64,000 nucleotides of DNA from Stichopus chloronotus (taxonomy: Eukaryota; Echinodermata; Holothuroidea; Aspidochirotida; Stichopodidae): assembly GCA_021234535.1 (NCBI GenBank), contig CM037846.1, forward strand, positions 19,547,814-19,611,813, given 5' to 3'. Below the pieces are notes generated by a model. The model worked only from the letters and a program-made list of their open reading frames with translations. It was not told the DNA's origin and made no database searches. How positions within the stretch are numbered: position 1 is the stretch's first letter; every line of letters starts with the position of its first letter. Both the position numbers and the translations under genes were made by a program. Shown here in pieces: positions 23,801 through 38,600 of this stretch.

Positions 23801-26800
23801 CTTTTAACCCAAAATGACCTTTATTTTGGTGACCTGAAATGACCGTGACATTTTACGTCCACCAAAAGCAATAGGGATCCCTTACACAGTATGGCCAACC
23901 TACACATCAAGTATGACATCAGTCAACATTACCCTTCTGGAGTTAATGTGTTAGCAAAGTTTGACCTCGGGTGACCTCAAAAGACCTTTAACCTCCACCA
24001 CAAACAAAAGGAGTCTTCTACTTAGTACATACAATCTACACATCAAGTAAGACATCGGTCAAGGTTAGACTCCTGGAGATATTGTGTTTACACATTTTTA
24101 CACTTTCACCTCTGGTGACCTCAAATGAACCTTGACCTCGACCAAAATAATAGAGATCTTCTGCTCATTATTACCAACCCAAAGACCAAGTATTACATCA
24201 GTCATGGTTACTCTTCTGGAGATATTGTGTTTACAAGGTTTTTACAGTTTGACCTCTGGTGACCTCAAACGACCTTTGCCCCTCACCCAAGATGATAGAG
24301 ATCATCTAACCAGTATGACCAAGCAACACAGTACGTATGACATCAGTCACAGTTACCGTCTTGGAGATATTGTGTTTACAAGGTTCTCACAGTTTGACCT
24401 TTGGTGACCTCAAATGACCTTTGACTTCCACCAAAATCAAAAGGAATCATCAACTCAATATGAACAACCCACACACTAAGTATGACATCTGTCACAGTTA
24501 CTCTTCTGGAGATATTGTGTTTACAAGGTTTTTAGTTTGACCTTTGGTGACCTCAAATGACCTTTGACCTCCACCAAAAACAATAGGGATCATCTACTTA
24601 CTATGACCAACCCACACAGCAAGTATGAGACTGGTCACGGTTACCCTTCTTGAGATATCGTGTTTACAACAAGCGTCACACACACACCCACGCACACACG
24701 CACACGCACGCCATCAGGACTGCATAGATTCCTTTTGCCTGCGGCAAGGAATCAAAAACCAGAATGCAGAAATGCATTGCAGTTTCGATGATTCGATTAA
24801 GAATACTTTTGCGGAATCTGATATAATAGCATTAGTATACACTGTGTCACATTGAGTTACGTATGCTTTATATGAAGTACGAGATATGCACAAGCTTCCT
24901 TTCTTGAGATCATACCTCCATGTTCACAATTTGACGCTCGTTGACATGGAATGACCTTGTACCTCCATTAAAGACTAACGTTCTTGTGCTAAATGAGATA
25001 CAACTACACACTGAATACAGCATCTGTCCAAGCTTCCCTTCATGAGATAATATGTTTACAAGAATTCCACACTGTGACCGCAAATGACCTGTGACCTTCA
25101 CTAAAGAAAATGAAAATTTTTGTAAATTCAATGAGATAAACCTACAATCTAATTGAAAGATCTGCCCATGATTTCCTTCTTGAAATATTGTGCTTACAAT
25201 ATTTTCACAATTTGACCCGTGTTGACCTCAAATGACCTGTGACTGCCACCAAAATCAACAGGAATCTGGTAATCAATGTGACACACTCACATACCAAATG
25301 TGAAATTTGTCCAAACTTCTTGCAATATACTGTTTACAAGTAAGCTGTGTCGGTAGGAGTACTACGCATATATCAGTATACATAGTTGCTCCATACCTAA
25401 ATGGCAGAAAATATCTGCTTCATCACTTTAACTCTGCAATCAATTAAGACCTGATACATCCTGTAACAACCCTGAAAAAGTATGCATTTGTTTTCTTTTT
25501 AACAAACTAGTGAGGAATCGAGATACACTGAGTGTCATTAACTTGAAGAAATTAAGTGCCAAACACATGGGAGGGGGGTTGGGGTGAGGGATGAGGATGG
25601 AAGATATTAGGAAGTTTACAGTTAGAAGTGCTGGTAAATTATTTACCCATCCCCTGTGGCTATAAGCTAATATGATTGAGCAGAGCTTGGTCTCAAATGC
25701 ATTGAGTTGGAGTTATAAAAATGTGTTGGTTTGTCGAAAAACTGTCATATATGGTGAAATTTTCTCCGCTCTTAAGTTAAATGTGCAAACTGTTAGTGTA
25801 AAATATGTCATCCTGTTCCTGATGACCCAATATAAGCTTAGCAATATATCAGGCAACATAAAGCACATTTTCAAACAGTTTGGGTCAAAATTTACTTGAA
25901 AATCTTGGTCTAGTCTGTTCCTGCACAGTAAGTGTAGGGCACCTGTAATACATGTGTTGGCTAGGATCTATCTCAGTATTACCTTTATATATTAGGCTAC
26001 AGCAAAAGCCCCAAGTCACTCTGAATGAAAATATCTCGTAGAAGGAAACCTTCGAATTAAAATTTGCGAAAATGATGCAGATTGCTAGTTTGGGGTGTTA
26101 TGCACATGCCATGCAAATGTTTTTGACAGTTTTGACCGATTGCGATATTTTTTTTTATACTTTCAACATTGTATCTTGCTTTCCTGAACATGTGATAGTA
26201 TCTACAGTACCAAGTGTATGCAGACAACAAAACAGCGGGTGAGATCCAACTATGGCTTTTGTGACGGTAATCTCTTACTTTAGGGAGTCTAAAACCTTAA
26301 TAACAGTCACAGTTTGCATCAACAGAAAGTTGTCTTTGGAAAAAACATTGGGTAAGCATTCATTCCGACCAGGGAGTTGCTATTTGACAATAGCAACCCC
26401 CGGTCCCGGCTGTACTGCCTTGCATACATACTGTATGTGTACGTGTGTTGGCTACTTACATGGGCAGTATGTACTTGGGACGAATCTATCATTCTGTGCA
26501 ACGTCAACGAAACAGACAGGTGTGCAACTGACTCAGTATAGGGAGATGGTATACGGAGATGGGCTCAAAACTGTGGGTGAAAACCTTATTTAGCTATTCT
26601 CCCCCCCCCCCTCCCGCTTATACAACTGAGGTTTCTTTTTGGTGCAAATTGCGGGGAAAATGTCACTCCATGTTTCATCAACACGAATGTTTTCCAATTT
26701 GTAGTAACAAAATGGAAACATGCATGCAATTCACTCCTCTTTTTGCTATTCTGATGTATCTAATATGGTGGGAAGTACAGCCATATCGGCCTTGCAACTG

Positions 26801-29800
26801 TTTTTCTACGTAGGTGTACGGTACTTCGGATACTCCTCGGTCTCGCACTTTGCTTTTGTTTTAATGTTTAACAAACATTGCTACTTATTTTGATGTTCCA
26901 TTGTCACCAAGTTTTTATCTTTTCACTCAAAGGCTAATTTGTGTTCATGTGCCCTGCAAGGTGCACCGCTTTTGCGTACACAACTTGAAGAGGTTGTCTT
27001 GGAATTTTCCGTAACCCAAATCATGGACTATTCCAATTATGTACAGTTCAGTTACGTACTCTCTGATCTACTAACTTGAGAAGCGAGGGGGTATCAATTG
27101 GTTTCTTCACACGGCTTTACTTTTTACGATGTATTATCCATTTTTCGGGGTACACCTGGTATGTTTGGTATACTTGTTAGCTGTTAATTTTGATACTGTA
27201 GGTGTAGGTGTCAATGCCATGCCCACGTATACCAGTAAATCATCACAGTTTATTTACAAGGTTACCACACTTTGACCCTTGTTGACCTCAAATGTCCGTT
27301 GACCGCCATATAAAAAAAATAGCGTTCTTGTTCTCTATAAGATACACCTACATACTTCATATGACATCTGTCTAAGCTTCCCTTCTTGAGATATTGTGTT
27401 TACAAGGTTTTCACAACCTGAACCCTGTTGACCTCAAATGAGCTCCACCAGAATCAATACGGATGTTGTACTCAATGTGGTACACCAACGCACTACTGTA
27501 AATATTACATTTGTCCAAGCTTCCCTTCTTGAAATATTGTATTTACAAGGTTTCCACAATTTGACCCCTGTTGACCCCAAATGATCTTTGACCTCCACCA
27601 AAAACAATAGGGTTCTTCTACTCAATGTGGTACACCTATGTACCAAGTATGAGATTTGTCCAAGCTTTGCTTCTTGAGATATCGTGTTGACATGACTTTC
27701 ACAATTTGACTCCTGTTGACCCCCATGACCTTTGACCTCCACCAAAAATAATAGGGTTCTTCTACTCAATATGGTACATCTACGTACCAAGTATGAGATT
27801 TGTCCCAGCTTTGCTTCTTGAGATATCGTGTTTACAAGATTTTCACAATTTGACCCCTGTTGACCCCAAATGACCTTTGACCTCCACCAAAAACAATAGG
27901 CTTCTTCTACTCAATGTGGTACACATACGTACCAAGTATGAGATTTGTCCAAGCTTTGCTTCTTGAGATATCGTGTTTACAAGATTTTCACAATTTGACC
28001 CCTGTTGACCCCAAATGACCTTTGACCTCCACCAAAAACAATAGGCTTCTTCTTCTCAATATGGTACACCTATATACCAAATATGAGATCTGTCCAAGCT
28101 TCCCTTCTTGAGATATCATGTTTACAAGGTAGGGCATCACGGACATACAGACACACACACATACACACAAACACACATATGCATGATAACAAAGGTTACG
28201 ATTATCATCGACACCAAAAATGGTCACTTGTTCTACTATAAAGCATTTTACAAGCAAAACCTCTCAACACTGTCAAAGCCTCTTTTTCTCTTAAAAAAAT
28301 AAGGCCCATACATTCCATAAAAGAAACCATTAAACTTTCTAAGAATTCCGCAAAAATTCTGCAAAACATCTTGGACAGTAACATGTATACAGTAATACAT
28401 ATAACAAAGGAGAACAACAATACATTCAAGAACGAAAAAGGCGGTTTGTCTTCAAAACCATTGACATTCATTGTTAGGGCAATACATGAGCAACAGGCCT
28501 TTTTTCCCTACAGTATCCATGGCAGTTATGTGACTAAACGGATTTACATTGATCTCTACTGTTAAAATATAGGAGACAAGTGCAGACTTGCAGGTCACAT
28601 CTGAAAGTTGAATAAGGAGCCATAAGTTCAGTCTTATACTTCCTCTAAAATTGTTTAAATGTTTTCAGTTTTTGTCACTTGTCAAAGATACTTAAAAATC
28701 ACTGCCTGTTTTGAAATTAGATGAGTAGTGTATATTGTGCAAAAGCCTACGCGTTCTGATCCAAAAAATCTAGGCTCAAAGTTATCCAGAAGTCGCAACA
28801 ACTCGGTGCGAAACTTCCTATGCAAATATCAAAGGACCCAAACCGGCGCACCCATTGGGGTAGGAGAAAAGGCTAACTTCAGCAGCCCTCAACGTGATTA
28901 ATACAAAAGCGTACCCATGTTCAAATGAATGCTTCAAAGACTTTCATGCAGGCTTGAAGTATTATATTACACTTGCGTAACTAACTTTCCCACAGAAACA
29001 CCGGTTTGTTATGTTGATGTAACTAAAAAAAATTTGTCGCTTAAAAATTGCTTTTAAAACATCATCAGTTTAATATAAGCTTGCAGTTAGAGAAGAGTTT
29101 ACACCATAAAATTTGTGTGGGCCAACATTAAAGAATTCTCTTTATGATATATGGCATTAGGTCTACATGTATAAAGCAAACAATCAGTGATACTCACTCT
29201 GATATTTCACTTCTAAGTAGAAAAAAAATATGATAGACTACAATCACATACAAGTTAGCCTGTAGTGGGGGTGGGAATGGCTTTGCCCCTCGTTTGACCA
29301 ATTTCAACACGACTCTGTGCAGCCAGCACGAAGGAAGAAAACACATGCTACTATACCAGCCAAAGGGAAGGACAGGGCATCCGTTGCTACCGCTTCAGAA
29401 AAATGTTGTCATAAAGCAAAAGGTCCCAGACTATACGTTCTCCTTTCCTTGTGAATGGACCTAGGAAAGGCCCTGCCCCACAGTCGAACAAGGGAGTCGT
29501 GAGCCTACTGAGGTTGGGGCTACTCCTTGGAATTGACAGGCCTCCCTATAAATTGTCTGCTTGATGCTGTCCTGACTAAATATGAGCGCGAGCCCTGACT
29601 AACTTTACCATCTCATTGAGAGAGAGTGAAGAGGGTAATCTCTTCTGTTTATGTAAGTTACAATAACTGCTAGCTATCGAAAAGGATTAAACCCCGATGA
29701 GCTCAGAAACAAGAGAAGAATGCTTTCAGCACATTCTCCACTGCCTTGAGTTCCAGCTGGTTTACATAAAGGGTCGTGTCACTTGGAACCACACCTCCGT

Positions 29801-32572
29801 CACTGACAAGACTTTCTGATGTACTCCCAAAGCCCCTGAGAGACCTTCATGAGACCTTCATGACCACTGATGACAGAAGAGAATCCTGTGCAGGCATGTA
29901 CCCCCCTGTCCAGCTGTCAGTCTCATTCCACCATCACATCCATTGGGACAAATCTACATCCAGTTGTATGAGGAAGTGTCTGACCTCATTTGAGGTCCGA
30001 GAGTGTCATCAGAAAGATTACGGTTCAAACTGTATCCATCACTCCAATCTTGAGATACCGTGTACACAAGCAGACAATATCTCACACACATTAAAACATG
30101 CCATCATAACTGCATAGGTTTCTCTTTTTATCAAAACCAATAATTTCCACCATAATTTTACCAAGTCACCAAATGATCTTTCGCATCACCCGTTAAAGTG
30201 ATATCATTATCATTATGACATATATATGTCTATTCACACCATAAATTTATACCATCGCAAGATGCATTTTGACGTCATAACATAAAGTCATATCAAAACA
30301 AAAGTTGTAATATGACATTACACTATACGTGAGTTATCAAAAGATGCTTTCATCACACCATAATTTTACATTGTCACAATATCCATTTTGACAACATATG
30401 ATAAATTCAGTGCATCACAAGCTTCTTTTGATACATCATAACACATTTTCATTTTCAACACATTATCACTAAATCATTTGACATGTCACTGCAACAGTAA
30501 CTGGTTAGTCACATATTTACTGTTACCATAGTCCATAGTAAACACTCCTCCCTTTATAGAGTGCTTATTGCATGAAATGACACACATGGATAGGCCAACT
30601 CTGCAGAAATGGCAGTGGGATGACCAGGTTTACAAATGGTGTAGAAAGACAGAATCATACACATTCAGTAAGTACTGTACACAAGCTGGAAGAAGTGAGA
30701 AGAATTCATGTATAAAAAATTCCACTTTGTATTAAACACATCCAGATTAAATGTACAGTAGCAAAGTTTAAAGTTTTTGAAATGAGATGAACGTATTTGC
30801 TTACTTGAGCTAAGTTTAGTACACTTGTGTGGTCCATGTTGAGTTCAGCAGGAACAGATTGAACCATAAACCTTCCATCATTGAGCTTATGAAGTACAAA
30901 GCCATTTCCAAGGCACTTCAGCTTCTTGATTGCACGCATGACATCATCCCTATGGAAAGAAAAGGAATCTGCACCATCATCATCACTTTCAATGCAAATA
31001 CTGTGATCAGTACTATACCAGACTCATTTTTTCCAACTGGTTTTTCATTAGGGTTGTGCAGTGCTGTTGAATACTCTGTAGATTGTAGCACTCTGTTAAG
31101 TTCATTTAGTATTATTATAATCCCACCATTACAATATTATCAATATGAGTCCTAACGCCTGTACTAACAGCAAGGCATTACAATACTGTGCTACAGGCTT
31201 GTGTGAAATCACCAAAAATGCCACATGATTTCGATGATGCAGCCAGAACCTGATGCTCACAGTAGTTTACAAAATTACACATGTACAATCTGAGATGACC
31301 CATGATACATACCAATACTCTATCAAATGTAGTCCATCATCGTACTATATCAGATCAGTACAAACATGTTTTCTTGAGATATGTTTGTAAGGCGTTAATG
31401 GTTGAACATCTGCTGACTTCATCTGACCTTCGATAATCCCTACCACACACAGAAGGGATCTTAAACTCAATATGATTGACATGCATGCTAAATATGAGAT
31501 TATTCCACTTTTTTTATATACACTGTTATAGAAGGTATTACTTTGTACTGTACTCTGACTTCTGCTGTCCATTTGAAGTTCAAGACAAATTGGTACCACC
31601 ACAATCCTCATCTTGTTATCTTGCTACCACTTACTTGAGCACAAGCCAAACATATGTGAGTTGTTACTTGATCATGATCAGTACAATTAACACATGCTGT
31701 ATAGCTAATCAAATGTGGTCAAAATCATTTGCAATGCAGAAAAAGGTACATGACAGAATGAAAACAATAAATAGGTTTGACAAGCTCCAGTTTCTGAAGA
31801 AACGGCATTCAGGACAAGTAATGGAAGTAGAAGTAAGTGGTGCAATTACATTAAAACTGTTTACATTGATCACTAAATCAAACTGCTTTCTTGCATTCTG
31901 GCACTGCAAGTGTTCAACAACAAATAACATTATGCCATCAATTTCAAATCATAAGATATTGTGTACTGACCTCTTGTGTGTGGATTGACCATACTAAGTA
32001 GATGAGCCCTATTGTTTTTGGTCGAGATCAAAGGTCATTTGAGGTCACCAGAGGTCAAAGTGTGAAATCCTGGCAAACACTATATCCCAAGAAGGGTAAC
32101 TTCCCTAACATCATACTTGGTGTGGTCAAAAGTCATTTGGTGTGTGGGTTGGTCATACTGAGTAGATGATCCTTAATGTTATTAGTAGGGTTCAAAGGTT
32201 AGCAGAGGTCAAAATTTGAAAACCTTGTTATCATAGTATCTATACAACACCTCAAATGACTTTTGAACTCCACTAAAAACAACAAGAAACATCTACTCGA
32301 TATGATAAGGTCTAATGGACTCAATGATCTTCGAACTCCACCAAAAACAATAGGGATCATCTACGCAGTACAACCAACCCACACGTCAAGTATGAGTTCA
32401 TGACTTCTGATGACCTCAAATGAACTTTGACCTCTAGAAAAACAATAAGGATCATCTACTCAGTACTACCAACCCACACACTAAGTACAAGGTCAGTGAA
32501 GGTTACCCTTCTTGATATATTGTTTACAAGCTTTTCACACTTTGGCTTCTAGTGACCTTGTATGACCTTCAC

Positions 32573-32619
<47 letters not shown>

Positions 32620-35600
32620 CCTATCTATATACTTCATATGAATAACCCACACACCAAGTATGAGGTCAGTCAACATTAACCTTGTTGAGATATCGTGTTT
32701 ACAAGGTTTTCAAATTTTGACCTATGGTGACCTCAAATGACCTTTGACCACCACCAAAAACAATAGGGATCATCTATTTGATATGAACTACCCACACACC
32801 AAGTATGAGGTCAGTGATGGTTACCCCTTCTTGAGATATCATGTTTACAAGCATAGCATCACATACATACATCCACACACACATACATATACACACACAC
32901 ACACGACATCACCATGGCCTAGATTCTTCTACCTTCCACAAGAAATCAAAAATTAAAACTTCTTACTTTTTGCTCTTAATATTGTACATTCAGTACACAT
33001 ACCAATGTCATCAGTCCAAGCTTCATTTCTTTCGATATTATGATCACAAGATTTTCAAATTTTGACCTTTGCTGACATCACACAAACCTTTGACGTCCAC
33101 CAAAAACAACAATGTTCTTACACTTAACGTGGTTCTATACATACCAAGGATGATATCAGTCCAATTTTCTGTTCTAGAGATGTTGTTACAAAATTCCTGT
33201 TGATCCCAAATGACCTCTGACCTCTATATATGCGATAGGGTTCTTGTACTCAATGTGTTGCACCTTCTGTACATACCAAATGTAATCCAAGCTTCCCTTC
33301 TTGAGATGTTATGTTTACAAGCAAGCAAGGCATCACAAACACACCCAAACACACAAATACATACACACACAAACACATATCATAATCACAATTACAAAGG
33401 TTGTGATTATCATTGACACAATAATCTCATATTATCAGCAAAATACTAGTCAAAATCTCAAGAGGCATAGCCACAGTCGCTAAAAATCTGTGAGGATAGG
33501 TTAGCCTTGTATGCCTTGATGAAACCAACAGGTGTAACAACCAGTGAGACACTGCTGACAGTGTAATCAAATATGTTATGATTGTAGGCCTACACATCAG
33601 TGTGGCAGTTAAGAACATTAGCAATGGGTATGTGGTTGCATTCAATTCTTTGAAATTCTGTCATTTCTCAATATTGTTAACATTTTACTTCAGTGATAAA
33701 TACCTGTACAGGCAAAAGATCTAAAACATGAAGCACCCCAGGAAAGACGCAAACAACAAAAAGTGTTTTCTCTTTCAGATTGGGGAATATTTTTTCTGTT
33801 TCTCTTTCTTTGCATATGGTTTTCATGTATTCATTTCGGCTGACCATGGAAATGGAAAAAACACATTTCATTTGAGCAGCTTCAGCAGGGTTTGAGAGCA
33901 GTACTGAACATTTTAACTAAATCAGTCACATATGCAACCAAACTTTTGCCAATGTGATCATGTTTCAACACACCACTTGCCATTAGTGACCTAGAAATTC
34001 AATGACAAGTTGCAATTCAGCAATAAACTCTTCAGTCAGGTGATCTGATTACAGTACACTACAATTATTTTGTCACTTAACATCATTGAAAACTTTTTTT
34101 TTTGAAACTTTCTCCAGAAATACAAGCAATTCACTGCCACTGAGGCTTATACTGTAAACACAAAAAAAAAACTTTCATGACACAAGGTCTATGGGTCATT
34201 CAACACACACTATTGTATGTGCATCGTACAGTATTTACGTCACTTGAAGTGAGCGAATCACTGTACCTTTTCAATGGGAAAACTTCAGCTGTTGTTCGTC
34301 ACCTGAGTTCCAACCTGAGAAAGCTGTCTATGCCCCACCCTAGAGACCCCAATGTAGAATGACTGACAGCCTTGAAGTGAATCATATAGTGTAAAAGTTA
34401 ATAGATCGATTCATCGACTTAACTTCCCATGATTTTGGACAACCAATCATGAGTTTACAATGCAAGTGGCAGTAAGGACTAACTTTCATAATTAGATGCA
34501 AGGCCAGGATCGTTGCTGACGATGTATCGCAAGAATTCAAAATCCAACCTATGTGTTTATGTGAAAGTGATTTTCATTATTCATGGGGCCAATTCATGAA
34601 GAAGTGCCAAAAAAGGGTATATACTTCATGTAAGCCAACCTCAAACTCAGTTGAACATACATCAGAAGGGAAATGAATAGACTGAATAGCCTCTACTAAA
34701 TTCAAATCAGTTGAGGTTGGTAAACATGAAGTATACACAGAAATTAAGTTTTTTTTTCTGCCGTAAATATTTGTCAACCTGCGCAGCAAACACAGCTGAC
34801 CATAACGCTGACAGCAGTACTACTATGGTGGTACTGTGTACCATGCAGGGAGTTGCAATTTGTTGATAGAGTAACCTCCCTGGTATGTTAAAGTTTCACA
34901 AGAAAACAGTCATTGAAATATTAATCGTATCAATTTCAAATGAGTTCAAAAAAATAAGGTACATGTAGTACTGAAATTACTTTGTTTATGATTTTTATCA
35001 ATTTGTGACAATGTATGCAGAGATCTGGACTCCCAAAAGTAAGAGATTTCTGCAGTCCCAAATAACATTGCATGATCTCACAAGTTGTATTGCTCACTGC
35101 ATATAACAAATTGTACTGTAAATTTAGGAACTCCTACTGCATTCAGCTGGGAAGATCATTCAACGATACTATCACAAAATACCCCAGTTACTCAAGAATG
35201 CCAAAAACATTTAGCTGCCATGTGAAAAAGACCCTAAACTAACAATCCGCAATATTTTCACACACTGTCAGTTGAACTTTTTCTCTTGCTTGATATTTGT
35301 CTTGATAATGGCTTGGGACTTTTTCTGTTGCCTAACATACATAAGTGCACACTTACAGTCTAGGCTACAAATGTCACTGAATTTAAATACTGGAGGTCTG
35401 ACATGTTCAAACAATTTTCTATCCAAAGAATTAACAAGTCTTCTGTATGTTGTCTAATGTATTACTAAGCCTGGCACAATGTTTGATTATGAACAGGCTG
35501 GCTTATATTTATCACAACTTTAAACATAAAACTTACGAAAATTTAAAAGGTACTTTTCCATTTATAACAGTTTAATGTGACACCAACATAAACTCATGAC

Positions 35601-38600
35601 TCCAATCTAATGGAGTTGGCACCAACCTACAGTATGTAACTTATTTGACCATAGAGCAAATGGTGGATAGGTGTACACTTCACAGGCAATCCTACAAAAG
35701 ACTTTCTGGAACTTAGGCGGGCAGTTGCTTGCCGTTCTAAAAACTTCGATCACCAGGCCTGGGTTATTGCTATATGAGATGTTTCATAAACATAGGAGGA
35801 GTTCACAAACAGTACATGAAACTACACTTAACATTAGTATGTTTGCCAATTCAGGATATCAGCACACTGCATGCAGATACATTAAAAGTAATACACACAG
35901 TGACTGGTCTAGCCACACCCAATATCTCAAGTTGCTTACCCCATACTTTTTAGCGACCAATCATATCTTAAAACTCATCCTACCATGTGTGCTAACTCCA
36001 CCTACATATTAGCCCTTTTACAATGGACTATGATTTACTGACAATATTTTTCAACGTAGGAAACCACGTTTGAGAACAGCGCAAACCCCTGCAAACTCTT
36101 CCAAAAACATGTACTGTTGACTTTGCAACAACCAAGCAGCAAGTGCTGGGTCTGCCACTTCTGCAGTGCATAGAGGAAAAGTATCGGCCCAGTGAGGGTC
36201 TACAATCAAGAACGTTAATGTCAAGTTAATGTCATTCACACAGAATTGATGACAATTGAGGTCATAAAGGATGGCATACATCTCCTAACCTATGTAATTC
36301 ACAAGTGGATAGAAGGCTCTTGACACCAAATTGTGGGTATAAGTCCACAAAAGCAACCTGGAATGCCTCTTCCCTCCCAACGGAGTGTTTACTGTGACTA
36401 AAACAACAAAGTACTTTGTAAATTTTGACAGGGAGTTGTTGGCAACTGGGATATTCTCTGAACACTGTTCCACAAATTGAAAGGAAATGAGGCCAAAGTC
36501 TATCTAGCAAAAAAAGTAGTGTTAATATTTTTTTTTCTAGTACGAACTGAACTTTAAATACCATCATCAGAAACCAGGCTTTCATCAACGAATTATCTCT
36601 TGCTCTCCTAACTCCAACTTATCAGGAGATGTGACGTAAAGGTCAACCATTAGCACTGTGGCCTTAAGACTGCACAAAAACTTGAGATCTATGAGAAAAA
36701 AAATGACTACACAATTGTTTTATGATCAATACTTGGTGTCTTGAAGAAAAGGGGTTAAGTTAAAATATTTCATTATCAAACACCACAGACCAGTGCTAAA
36801 CTCCCACCGAATTGTCAAGATACCACAGTCTAAACACAGAAGCACATCATAAGGGTGAAAAATCAGACATCAAATGACTTTGAGATTCCACGCCAATATT
36901 CATAGAAAACAAAGGACAATACACACCAGTTTAGAAGTTCAAACACCTTGCTCTTTGTGGGACAAAGGACAAAGAAAAACTGTAACTTTTGTTTGTGCAC
37001 AGGAATAAAATAAACAACTTCTTGAAGTACACAATGGTGTTTAGAGGATATCACAATTTGACCTCTGTTGATCCACGGTTCACCAAAAGCAATATTGTTC
37101 TTGTACTCATTGTGGTTCACCCACATATTAAATATGACATCTTTCCTTCTTGAGATGTACAAGGTTTTGACAATTTGACTCCTGTTGACCCTAAATAACC
37201 TTCCAACTCCACCAAAGACAATAGGCACCCACACTTACAATAATGTGGTGCACAAACATACCAAATAGGAGATCTGTCCAAGCTTCCCTTCTTAAAATAT
37301 TGTGTAAACAAGGTTGGCATCAAACATACACATATGCATGTACACACATACATATGCCATCATTATTACAAAGATCATTTTGTATCATCAAAACAGAAAA
37401 TGCCAGGAATTTTCCTTGATTGAACTTCACACTTCATACTGGTCTTGCAAACTTACAGACTAACATCTTGAGCTTGTCTCGATCTACCTCTGGTTGTACG
37501 AACTTTTTGTAGTAGTTCCTCCATGTTCATCAGACCTCCATTCCTGTGTTGAGTTGCTAGACAAACCTCAATTATCTGAACCCCTATCTCATAATAGAAG
37601 TCTCCAACACCCAACATTTCAGACCAGAATCCTTTGCCAGCTGAGCAGAAAAATCAGAGATACAAAAATTAGTGTATGAACTTGTAGCCAGAGTGACTTC
37701 ATCACGTATACTGTACTTCTAATTAATACTGTCAGTATGATTCATACTATCAACACATAACTGGAACATTTCCGTGGCAGCTCCCTGCTTATAGTCAACA
37801 AACAGTTTTTGTTAAACTGATTGCATGTGTAGGCAAAAGGTAAAACCATTAAAACTTCATGTCCAAAAGTTTGGTAGTCTTTTAATTGCACCATTCAAAT
37901 AATTTAAACTAGAGCAGCGATGCTGCAGTTGCTCAACCCTTCTGATGTTAGGAAGTGTCCAGTTTAAAATTAATTTGGAACACATCTATGGTCCTAACAT
38001 GGTTCATACTGTACACAAACTCATGTTGGGCTGCCAGCACATACAGTAAACACTGTTGACCTAGCAATTAACTTTCGCAGCTGGACCGTTTCAGGGATAA
38101 ATCTTAGCTATATAACACTGACCACAGGGGACAGGGACAGGGATCAGAAAGTAGACTTCTAGTACATGCCACCAGTTTGTGCAGGGCAGTGGCATAACCA
38201 GAGGGGGCTGTCAAATGTCTAGTTGTCCCCTCCACTACCCCCAATGAAATTGGTGAGTAAAAAAAAATATTGGATGAAAACCACACCATACATTTTTTGA
38301 GTAAATGCTGCTAAGTGGTATGGAGTCTAATATTGATTCCATAAAAAACAAATAATGAAAAGAAAAGAATCTAGTATGATGAAATATGTAGGCTTTTGTT
38401 GACAAATAAGATTGTTGCATCTATACTTAGTGAACCCCCCTCCCGGTAAGTGCCTGAATACATTAATTTAAACTGAACTAAACTAGCACTATTGATGTTA
38501 TCAAAAATTTATCAACAATTTCTTTTTGTGGCTTTCACTCACCACCCTTGCAGAGACTGACCTTTTGGAAGTGTAAATTTCTAAATGTGGTTTGTCAAAA

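Noticed and set aside
36262..36588. 108-codon minus-strand frame considered as an SNF8 exon
   Set aside because: SNF8 exons 3 and 4 join in phase without it, and its sequence does not match the family.
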